Both the position numbers and the translations under genes were made by a program. The notes under the pieces are model-generated. The model had not been told where the DNA came from, made no database searches, and saw only the letters and a program-made list of their open reading frames with translations. Positions 54,195 to 64,000 of a DNA stretch of 64,000 bases are shown here, one piece after another (the stretch's first letter is position 1; every line of letters begins with the position of its first letter). The stretch lies in the NCBI GenBank assembly GCA_005784505.1, contig VCAZ01000027.1, positions 1,383,265 through 1,447,264 on the forward strand, given 5' to 3'. Origin of the DNA: Bagarius yarrelli (lineage: Eukaryota > Chordata > Actinopteri > Siluriformes > Sisoridae).

Positions 54195-56876
54195 GGTTCT
54201 AAAATCCAGCCACAGGGGTCACAAGCCAGTGACTTCGGTGCCAGTCCCAATCCTGGATGAATAGAGAGGGTTGTGTCAGGAAGGGCATCCAATGTAAAAC
54301 TTTGCTAAATCTAAATATGCGAATCATCCGTCAAAATTTCATACCGGATCAGACGAGGCCCAGGTTAACAATGACCGCCACCAGCACCGTTGACCTACAG
54401 GGTGCCGGCAAATCCTTGTATTTCTAAAAATTGGGATGCTAAATGTTGAGACAATGACAGGGAAAGGTAGAGCTGGTGGATATGATGGAGAGAAGGAAGG
54501 TGGATATATTGTGTGTACAGGAGACCAGGTGGAAGGGTAGCAAGGCTCGTAGTAGTGGATCGGGATTTAGTTTCAGTTGTTTTATCATGGTGTGGATAGG
54601 AAGAGAAATGGGGTAGGAGCGATCCTGAAAGAGAAGTTTGTGAAGAATCTGTGTGGTGAAAAGAGTGTCAGACAGGGTGATGAGTCTGAAGTTAGAAATT
54701 GAAGGGCTGATGGTGAATGTTGTAAGTGGTTATGTCCCACAAGAAGGTTGTGAGTTAGAAGAGAAAGAGAAGTTCTGGCGTGAGTTAGATAACGTAATGG
54801 TAAGTATTCCCAGAGGAGAGAGAACAGTGATAGGACATGCTGGTGAGGGGAACAGAGGTGATGAGGAAGTGTTGGGCAGGTATGGAATCAGGGAAAGGAA
54901 CAGTGAAGAACAGATGATAGAAGACTGAAGATGGCTGTGGTAAATACCTTTTTCCAGAAGAGAGAGGAGCATTTAGTGACTTATAAGAGCGGAGGAAGGA
55001 GCACACAGGTAAATTACATCTTATGAAGTTGAAGCGATCTGAAAGAGATTAGTGACTGTAAAGTTGTGGTGGGAGAGAGTGTAGCCAGACAGCATAGAAT
55101 GGTGGTGTGTAGAACGAAGATGTTGGTCTGGAAGAAGACGAGATTAAAGGTAGAGAAGAAAACCAAGTGGTGGAAGCTGAAAAGGGAAGAATACTGTAAA
55201 GAATTTAGACAGGAGTTGAGGCTCAGCTAGTGTTTTTAGATGAATGGCAAACTACAGCAGAAGTGATCAGGGAGACAGGAAGAAAGGTGTGTCATATGAA
55301 GGAGGAAAGAAGATAAGGAGACTTGGTGGTGGAATGACGAAGTTCAGTATAGTATAAAGAGGAAGAGGTTAGCCAAGAAAAAGTGGGACATGGAAAAGAC
55401 TGAGGAAAGTAGACAGAAATACAAGGATTTGCAGCACAGAGGGAAGTGGCTAGGGCCAAGCAGAAGGCATATGATGAGCTGTACACTAGGTTAGACACTA
55501 GAGAAGGAGAGATGGACTTGTACAGGTTAGCAAGGCAGAGATCAAGATGGGAAGGATGTGCAGCAGGTTAGGGTTATTATGGATCGAGTACTTTGAAGTG
55601 TTGATGAATGAGGAAAATGAGAGGGAGAAAAGGGTAGAAGAGGTAAACAATGTGAAGCAGGAAGTGCAAAAGATTAGTGCAAATGAAGTTAGGATGGCTT
55701 TGAAGAGGAAAGTAGGTTGGACCCGATGAGATACCCGGTGGAGGTGTGGAAATGTCTAGGAGAGGGAGCAGTGAAATTTCTTACTAGATTGTTTAAGTTG
55801 ATGAGTCACACAATGAAGGTATGGGAAAGAGTAGTGGAAGCTAGGTTAAGGAGTGCGGTAGGTATTTGTGAGCAGCAGTATGGCTTTATGCCCAGAAAGA
55901 GCACTACAGATGCAATCTTTGCTTTGAGAATGCTGATGGAGAAGTACAGAGATGGTTGTAGGAAGCTGCATTGTGTTTTTGTAGCCAGTGGTGAGGTGTG
56001 CAATAGTGCAGACAGGGGAGTTCAAAGTGGAGTTGGAACTGCATCAGGGATTAGCTCTGAGCCCCTTTTTGTTTGCTGTGGTGATGAATCATTTGACAGA
56101 CGAGGTCAGACAGGAATCTCCTTGGACAATGATGTTTGCAGATGACATTGTGATCTGTAGTGAGAGCAAGAAGCAGGTGGAGGAAAACCTGGAGGGGTGG
56201 AGGTTTGTTCTGGAGAGAAGAGGAATGAAAGTCAGTCATAGCAAGACAGAGTACATGTGTTTGAATGAAAGGGAGGGAAGTGGAACAGTGAGATTACAGG
56301 GTGAAGAGGTAAAGAAGGTACAGGAGTTTAAGTACTTGGGGTTGACATTCCAGAGCAATGGAGGTGTAAAAGAGGTGAAGAAGCGAGTACAGGCAGGTTG
56401 GAATGGGTGAAGAAACATGTCAGAAGTGTTGTGTGACAGGAGAATATCAGCTAGACTTAAGTGGAAGGTGTACAAGACAGTGGTGAGACCAGGTGGCAGG
56501 GCTGGAAGTAGCAGAGCTGAAGAAGGTTATCTTTGGGAGTGATGAGGTTGGACAAGATTAGGAACGAGTTCATCGGGGACGGCACCTGTTAGAGGTTTTG
56601 GGGAGAAAGTCAGGGAAGCCAGGTTAAGGTGGTTTGGACATGTACAGAGAAGGGATAGTGAATATATTGGTAGCAGAATGTTAGAAATTAATCTACCAGG
56701 CAGAAGGCAAAGAGGAAGACCAAAGAGGAGGTATTTAGATGCGATAAACGAGGACATGAAGTTAGTGGGTGTGAGTAAAGAGGATGCAAAGAATAGGGTT
56801 AGGTGGAGACAGATGATTCGCTGTGGCAAACCCTAAAAGGAAACAGCCGAAAGGAGAAGAAGAGGAAGAAGAATGA
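54195..56876 (+). mobile_element. APE-type non-LTR retrotransposon (LINE), internally deleted
   Basis: The order is a 5' leader ('gtcaggaagggcatccaatg'), an endonuclease region (54440-54930; VDILCVQETRWKGSKA, then NVVSGYVPQEG), a linker, a reverse transcriptase region and a C-terminal segment ending near 56840. The reverse-transcriptase pieces are at 55717-55985 (QQYGFMPRKSTTDAIFALRM) and 55988-56410 (FADDIVICSESK, KVQEFKYLGLT). The 3' end is a short 'gaagaagaggaagaag' tail. Frames are broken many times. The RT block carrying the first catalytic aspartate is absent at about 55983, and another piece is missing at about 55793. The family resembles abundant fish RTE-like elements, but the clade name is tentative. 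It cannot move on its own. Confidence 0.85.
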
Positions 56877-57176
56877 GGTTCCAAATTAATGTGGGACAGA
56901 AACTGAAATACTTTAGAGACTTGTGTTAAACCTGAGCTAAGATCAGATCTTTATGAGCTGAATATTTTTCATTTTTGTTATAATAGGAACTGTTGAAATA
57001 CCCATACTTCATGGAAAATATGGTATAATCTTATCTACAATCTACAGTATTGGGTAATCTACAGGTTTCTACAGAATTTGCAGAAATGAATGATCAGATA
57101 AGTGAGAATGAAATGTTTTTGTTTTGTTATGGCAATTTGCAAATAAAAAAAAAAGCCTTAGATAAATAGATCTAAC

Positions 57177-57177
57177 C

Positions 57178-57214
<37 letters not shown>

Positions 57215-57253
57215 ACCCCCCCCCCCACCCCCCCCCCCCCCCCCCCCCCCCCA
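57177..57253. repeat. Poly-C (poly-G) tract of about 75 nt
   Basis: An almost pure C run broken by only a few A residues, framed by an 8-bp inverted repeat (atctaacc at 57170-57177, ggttagat at 57254-57261). The G strand could form quadruplexes and the C strand i-motifs. Length is hard to sequence accurately. Confidence 0.9.
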
Positions 57254-57299
57254 GGTTAGATGGAAACTTCAGGCTGCGTGATGACTGATGTATCTCTGA

Positions 57300-58465
57300 A
57301 GGGGAAGTGTCGAATAAAATGGCAAACCACTGAGTGCTCAATGCAGCCAGCCTTCCTCTGTGCCGGTGAGCGACTAAAACAGGAATTTGTAGGTGACACT
57401 AGATAAAATGCACAGAGGCTTGATTTTAGGGAAGGCAGAATAAAACAAGTGTGACCGCAGACTCAGCTGGCAATCTGCTGTGCTAAGAATTTGAACGCCT
57501 GTCATTCCCTAGCATGCTAAACTGAGTAAACACTGTGTGAGTGACTTGGGGCTGTTGTGAAATATATTTTTTTTTAAAGTCAGTAGAATGTTTATTATTG
57601 TTAGTTGGAGATGAAAGATGCCCTAATAGGATGGTAATTGCTTGTTATAACCAAGTGATAATTATAATAATGATGATTATTATCATTAACTTTTTAAAAT
57701 GACCTTGTGATTTAACCATAAAGACATTTAGCAATGAATTTCTGAAGATTTGCAGTAGGTGGCAATGTTGTATTAAGGTGCAGTCCTTAGGTAGAGACAC
57801 ACAGCATTCTGAAAGCAGAGATAAACATAATACAGATGGATTGTTGGACAGGCTACAGGGCGTTTTTAAGCCACAGAATACTAATAATTCTATGATTAAT
57901 ATTATATAACAACATGATTGTGTTCTTGATCATGCTGTAAAAACAGAAATAGAAGACTGTTGTCCTAATATGCAGTTTTATTAAAAACTTCTATTACTTT
58001 CACAGACCTCGTAACCTACTTACAGACAACCGTTTTCTGTTTTCCTAGCCACAAAAATTAGCATTCCCATTTATAAGTCATAGACTTGTTCTTTAAAACT
58101 TTACAGAGTGACCGTAAACTATTTAAACTGGTAAAGCAAGTTATGAATTTTGTACATTAGGAATTTGTTTGTGTAAGTGCACGATCTAAACAATCCAATT
58201 TATCTAGTTGATATAATTAATTCAATAAACCGATACTTGTCCTATTTTATGCCTTGAAATTTTTTTTACCAATCCATAAATAAATAAGTCTTAGCATCGT
58301 TTTATTTTCTTCGAAGGATTTTCAACACAGTCATTTGAGAGACTTCATCAGATGTGCTAAATAGAAAAAAACCCCTGCAGGTGTAAACTGTCTCAAGCCA
58401 ATAATTCTTAGAGTTAATGTTGGGACTGTAGATAAATTGTCATTACTGTATTGAGATGATAAAAA
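57300..58465. other. No gene recognised between the two LINE pieces
   Basis: AT-rich sequence with no supported exon, separating the plus-strand LINE from the minus-strand LINE 3' end. Confidence 0.4.
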
Positions 58466-58469
58466 GCTC

Positions 58470-58885
58470 TCTTCTTCTTCCCCTTTGGCTGTTCCCTTTT
58501 AGGGGGCACCACAGAGAATCATCTGTCTACACCTAACCCTATTCTCTACATCCTCTTCACTCACACCCACTACCTTCATGTTCTTTGTTTATCACATCCA
58601 TAGACCTCCTCTTTGGTCTTCCTCTATGCCTTCTGACTGGTAGCTTCATTTCTAACACCCTCCTACCAATATATTCACTATCCCTTCTCTGTACATGTCC
58701 AAACCACCTCAATCTGGCTTTCCTGACTTTTTCCCCAAAACATCTAACATCCCTAATAAACTCGTTCCTAATCCTGTTCAACCTCGTCATTTCCAAAGAA
58801 AACCTCAACATCTTCAGCTCTGCTACTTCCAGCTCTGCCACCTGTCTGTTCCTCAGCGCCACTGTTACTAAACCATACATCATAG
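58470..58885 (-). mobile_element. 3' end of an APE-type LINE, opposite orientation
   Basis: The minus strand keeps one open frame (58557-58883) reading VAELEVAELKMLRFSLEMTR, KARLRWFGHVQRRDSEYIG and HRGRPKRRSMDV. It ends at the same tail as the element at 54195-56876. The same family is present at the end of that element, so these are two independent insertions. Strong 5' truncation is typical of LINE insertion. Confidence 0.85.
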
Positions 58886-58979
58886 CTAGATTAAAAAAAT
58901 CCCAGTTACTTAAAAAATGCCTTCTTTATCCCTTTTTTAAACCTTTTAACTCTTCTGTGTAAAATGGCGTCCTCAAAAG

Positions 58980-60790
58980 AGTGCTTTAATGCAATGTTCT
59001 TTAATTAAATATAAACTATTTGATCTGAAACATCTGCTGTCCTGGTGGGACAGTTTTTTTTTTTTTTTTTTTTTTACCAAGGTTTAAATTCTTTTAGAAT
59101 GGTTTTGTGTAAGATTGGTGTTTTAGTTGTGCAGGATTTGTTAATGGTTTCTTTTACAGCTCCCAAAGGCTCCTGGTAAATGGGTACAACAATCTGTAAA
59201 CTACTACGTAATTACACTGTGTAAAAAAAAAAGAAGGAGAAACAGTTCTGTTTATTTTAAATACACTAAAATGCTCAACCGAGTCTAGCTATAATGTACG
59301 TATGGATGCTGCACATAGTAAACTACAGTTGGAAGCTGATGCTGGTGGAATACCAAATAAAGATAGGGCAGTAATGGTTTGAGCAATATGGTAAAATACT
59401 CTTATACCTGTAATATACAATAAAAATAAAAAAATACTATCAGAAATTACAAGAAATTTTGGTGTAAAACAATTTCAGATGTAAATCATCGAAGAACTAA
59501 CTGTGAATAAATATCAGTTAAACAGCAAAAAAAAATACTTTAGCACCATTTAATATGTTCATAATAAGTTACGTAAACCTATCATCAACAATGTCCCATA
59601 ATGCCATTTCACGATCATAAAGAAACTCATATATAAATCAGAAATGCAATTAAAAATAAATATATATATAATGTATAATAAAGAGCTAAATTATTTGTCA
59701 TTAGTGTGTCTCTAGCAAAATAAGTGTTTCATACACACAATAAAAAGGGCAAAGATAGTAAAACAGGATTTAGTTCTTGACTTCTAAAGAACAGCCACAT
59801 TTCTTGACAAATCACAACCAGCATGCAAACAAATAAATCAATATAAACTTAACAATATAACAATCATTGCTCAAATACATGCCTGCATCAAACTTAAAGA
59901 AAAAAAGAAAAGGATGTGCATACAGAGAGTAGAAGACCTCAAGTGTTTACACAGTCATTCCCGAAAAACATTTTGTCACCAGGATTTTTTTAGGGCTGGT
60001 TTAGATAAACAGAAAGCTAAAACAGTAAGACTAGTGGACATTTGCTGATTTGTAATGTTGATTGGATGGTCAGGGTTTAAACAGCATCAGCACCAAGCTA
60101 TCACTGTTGAGCTATTGTGCAAGACTATTACCCTAACTTCTGTATCATGTATAAATTAAATTGTAATGCATGTGTAATAAAGGTTTCTTCTTTCTTTTTA
60201 AAAAATGGTGTTTAATATGTTACAGCTGAAAAGCATCTAGTAAATACAGACAACACACCATTAAATACTGCAGAAAATTTAACTCAATATATAATTTTTT
60301 TGCAGTCTGAGAAGGATTGAAAGCTATTTATGATTTTGAGGTCAGATAAAGACTTCAAAACACCTGCCGGAGTCATGTGTAGACAGTCCCTTGAAACGTA
60401 AGATCAACTGATTGAACCAGTGGAATCAAAAGGCTTCTGCCGGCGTGGAACGAAAATCCTCACCCACACCATGACAAGCGTTAAAGCAAGACAAAGACAA
60501 ATTGAAACACAACCTAATAGGGGAAACATGACATTCAGACAACATAAACAAACATGAGCACATGTTCTACAACATTAACAAAGAACGTCCTGCTGTTGCC
60601 CTCCTGTGGCCCGGCAGGGAAATGCACCCGGCAAGCCTGACCGAGTCCTGACACTAACAGACTTTGAAACTAACAGTTAATAAAAGAAATCTAAAACAAA
60701 TGGTTAAAGAAGAAATACAAATAAATAAGTTACAAAGAAATGGCAGCTTTTACGTTTTATTGTAATATAGTATTTTTTAACTATATAAAT
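58980..60790. other. No gene recognised; degenerate SINE near 60050-60190
   Basis: AT-rich sequence. A worn SINE-like piece ('cagcaccaagctatcactgt', 'gcaagactattaccctaact') lies at about 60050-60190. No exon is supported. Confidence 0.4.
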
Positions 60791-60799
60791 TTAAATTCA

Positions 60800-61035
60800 T
60801 TCATCTTCTATATCTACATATTCCCTAATTCGGGGCGACTATTGTATCCTACAAGCCTATTCTGAAAGGGCGAAGAGCAGGAGGGGTACACCCTGGACAG
60901 GTCGCCAGTCCTTTACAGGGCCACACACTCACTTCTATGGACTGTAGGAGGAAAGCGAAGTAACTGCCCGGGGATCGAACCCGGAAGCTTCTTGCTGTGA
61001 GGCAACAATGCTAACCACTAAGCCACCGTGTTGCA
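60800..61035 (-). repeat. tRNA-derived SINE (type B)
   Basis: 'caccctggacaggtcgccag', 'ggggatcgaacccggaagct' and 'aacaatgctaaccactaagc' mark a fairly well-kept minus-orientation copy. Confidence 0.85.
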
Positions 61036-61039
61036 TGTG

Positions 61040-63050
61040 CTGCAATAAGAGTTTAAATTAACTCTGTGCTGTGCCAGTCTAGTGTGTAGTATCAGTTGTG
61101 CAAATAATTGTGCAGAGAGGGACTCCGAATAGCCTGCAGAAAGAAGCTCCTCCTCATTCTCTGTGTTTGCCTACAAGGAGCGAAAGCACTTTTCTAAATG
61201 TAACAGAGAAAAGAGTCTATTGTTAGAATGGCCGAGGTCCTTCACAACCTATGTTTAATATGTGATGCTGTTTCACTGTAATGTAGACACTCTGTTACAA
61301 CAAACACAGCGTCAGTTGACAAACTGTTACAGTAAAAATAACATGATTGTCTCGTTTTAAAAAATATATGAAGGTTGTTGTTAAGGGTGCAGTAGGACAT
61401 CTTATAAAATGCTAAATGTCTCTTGATAGCACTAAAATGTATGTCCCACCCCTATTTGTGTGACCCTGCAAAGATTAGATGACAAGAGACAACATTTACC
61501 TTTATAGTACAGTAAAAAAAACCTTATAGTACAGTTGGTAACAGCTCAGAAATACCAACCAGTTTTCACTCTGTTTTTATTAAGGCTTTTTTTTTTTTTT
61601 TTACCTCAGTACATAAAAGTACGATGGCGTAGCCTGTCTGCGTGAACAGGCTGTGCAAATGTACCAACATAGATATGTTGACAGGCAGGTAAATGTTCAG
61701 ACTAAACATTTCTTGGTCCCACTTTTTACACAATATATATACAAGTTTTCAAGGACAATCACCTATTTTAACTTTAAATGGTGTTCTGTTTGCTCAGAAA
61801 TTTTTGTTTTCACATTAGCTGAAAATGAAACGAATAATTTTTTATTTACATTTTTGCAGTTTTTTTCCTTGGATGCTGAGATGCTTTGCACATTTTCAGC
61901 CCACTTGCAGACTGGTATTATCACTTCTAGCTTGTATTGTAAATGTACAAAACTACAGATACATTTGTAAATTACACTCTAATTATAACATTACAGCCTA
62001 CATGTCAAGTACAGCTTTGTAAATTTTTTAAAATAAATCCATATCCAAGCTTACAATTTTAAGTTCAGTCTTGTATTTCATCGGGTGTCCTTTTATATCT
62101 GAGGTGTCATCTATAACACAGTGTTCAATATGTCTGTGAAAATTGTCATTTACCCATATCATGCAGAATGTCTTGTAATAAGTCATGCTGCTTGAAATTG
62201 TTATTCAATCATCACAACGGTAAATTTGAAAAGAAATTTCGCTTTCTCTTGAAATGCATGTATTAACAAAGCTAAAAGCTTTACGGATTCAAACTTGTTA
62301 GGTTTATCAATCGACGTACTGAAGACTATTGTCTGGTAGTGAGAGACCAGAAAAACATGCACAAACACACAGTAGGTGAATTTCATTGTACTAGTTTTCT
62401 CCTAATTTGTTCTACCATTTGCCTTCTGCTTGAACGTGGCCCTATTCTCTATAAGCTGTGTGCTTTATTATACATTTATTCGAAGTTAAATTTTCTTTTT
62501 AGGGCATAGGGGATTAGTGGTTGGCATGTTTGCACTTGCAGCAGAATTGAAGTTTTGATTCCTGCCTCAGGAGTGGAGCTTGTTCTTGTAGGAGTTTCTT
62601 TCCCAGTACACACACCCGTCTTGTAGGATGACTGGCATCGAAAAAATGTTGGTTTATTAAGAATGAGTACGTTTGTTCGTGTGTGTGTGGTTGAGTTATA
62701 GGTTGTCAAGGCTGCCCCCCAACATCCCACCTGTCATGAGGCCCTTAAACAGGCTTCAGATTCTCTGTGTAGCTTAAACAGAATATAAACTAAATGGCTG
62801 AATATTTGGGCTAAACATTTACTGTCTGTAGCTAAAGAAAAAAAATAGAATTTTGTACACTTATTACACAGGTTGCAAAGTTTTTTTGACCTCTATTATA
62901 AGGACAAAATACAGTAAGCACTTCTACAAATCAAATTCGACAAGTGTAGCAGAAAAGAAGCAGAGAATTAGCATTAATAATAATTATTCTTATTTAAATT
63001 ATAATGGTGACTTAATAGTGCACAACACAGAAACATTTAAATTTAAAAAG
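61040..63050. other. No gene recognised; SINE-like debris near 62506-62730
   Basis: No exon is supported. A degenerate SINE-like piece with 'ggggattagtggttggcatg' lies near 62506. The remaining sequence is AT-rich. Confidence 0.4.
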
Positions 63051-63061
63051 CAAGCAGACGC

Positions 63062-63270
63062 TCACAACAAATTAAGTCGAAACACAACAGAATCAAGTCG
63101 CAACACAACAGAATTAAGTTGAAACACAACAGAATCAAGTCGAGAAACAGCGGAATCAAGTCAGAACAATGAAATTAAGTTGAACACAACGGAATCAAGC
63201 TGAAACTGAACGGACTCAACAGAATTAAGTTGAAGACAACGGAATCAAGCAGAAACACAGCGGAGTCCTG
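63062..63270. repeat. Minisatellite, about 20-22 bp unit
   Basis: Roughly nine or ten imperfect copies of a unit like 'gaaacacaacagaatcaagt', alternating 'aattaagt' and 'aatcaagt' forms. Later copies are more diverged (cagcggagtcc). Confidence 0.9.
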
Positions 63271-63940
63271 ACAAACCTAATTTTTCAAGAAATGTCTATG
63301 TTCAGTAAGAAAAACAATCCATGTTCAAATTTATCACAACATATCTTAACAAAATACATGAAAAGCTTTGTAGTTAATACAAAATAAACATTATTTTTGG
63401 GAGCCGTTATACTACATGACTTTAGCATGACTAAATAGCACTGCCTCACCCATTTTCAAAATATAATTTTGCACATCCATTCTTTCGCAAGCTACCCCTT
63501 ATACTTTAATCATGAAGCCAAACATTCCTTATTCATCATTTTCCTGTCATTGCATGACTTAATTTGCTTCTTCCCACACAGAAAACATTACGTGATGTAA
63601 AATATTTTTTTGTGAAACAAATTTCCATGACTCTTCCATAACTTTGTGGCTTTATTTTACCAGCGCCTGCAATCATGACTCATGACTTTTCTCAGGTTTT
63701 TCATGATTATGTTCCTGACTTACTGTTAAAATTTTGTCCAGTAAAGGCTTCATTATATAACAGCAAAATGATGATCATTTTTGTATGGACCTTGTACAAT
63801 TTATTATATATATATTTAAACAAAACAACACAAACAGTCTATGAGCAGAACAGTCTACAGTGTATCAAGTTTTTGTAGGCTTCCTTCCTATTTCTATCTC
63901 ATTTCGGATTTTTTTTTTTCCATCCAGCAAAAATTTGTGG

Positions 63941-64000
63941 GGAAGTGGTGGCTCATGGTTAAGGTGTTGGATTACCAACCTGAAGGTTGTGGGTTCGATT
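63941..64000 (+). repeat. tRNA-derived SINE (type C), cut by window end
   Basis: 'gggaagtggtggctcatggt', 'ttaaggtgttggattaccaa' and 'ggttgtgggttcgatt' are the tRNA-like head with a clean B box. The body lies beyond the window. Confidence 0.85.

Noticed and set aside
57069..57341. Glycine-rich minus-strand frame
   Set aside because: It is only the translation of the poly-C tract.

Overview
The window is nuclear DNA of a ray-finned fish. Genes are split by GT-AG introns, the non-coding DNA is AT-rich and full of dinucleotide repeats, and fish-type tRNA-derived SINEs, Tc1-like remnants and non-LTR retrotransposon pieces are scattered throughout. The SINE mix resembles what I know from otophysan fishes, possibly catfish, but I cannot confirm the species. 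Everything below was read by eye: exon borders come from splice signals and reading-frame phase, not from transcripts.

Layout. (1) 1-3.6 kb: no gene seen; SINE copies. (2) 3.85-5.43 kb, minus: a complete six-coding-exon secreted C-type lectin (228 aa) with an EPN sugar-binding motif. (3) 6.48-8.73 kb, plus: four decayed exons that together spell the signal peptide and V-set domain of a junctional adhesion molecule, read as a jam2 pseudogene. (4) 11.3-15.9 kb, plus: gabpa, nine coding exons, 456 aa, intact. (5) 16-32.7 kb, minus: amyloid precursor protein gene (app, probably the appa copy because it has a Kunitz exon), 17 coding exons, 760 aa, intact; gabpa and app converge. (6) 32.8-41.3 kb: no gene recognised; SINEs and a 46-bp inverted repeat. 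(7) 41.4-48.1 kb, plus: a small single-V-set immunoglobulin-type membrane protein (197 aa) in six exons, with its start codon apparently split by an intron. (8) 48.1-64 kb: no host gene recognised; an L2-like LINE tail, an internally deleted APE-type LINE, a second inverted LINE 3' end, a poly-C tract of about 75 nt, MITE-like elements and a minisatellite.

The order JAM2(+) - GABPA(+) - APP(-) is the arrangement on human chromosome 21, so this is the conserved APP neighbourhood in which the jam2 copy has decayed. ATP5PF, which lies head to head with GABPA in mammals, was not found. The genes do not form a pathway. gabpa is a nuclear ETS factor, app a membrane protein, and the lectin and Ig protein look like immune or surface molecules. 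The most noteworthy items are the jam2 pseudogene, substitutions in the app amyloid-beta and copper-binding segments, the split start codon, and several large inverted repeats.
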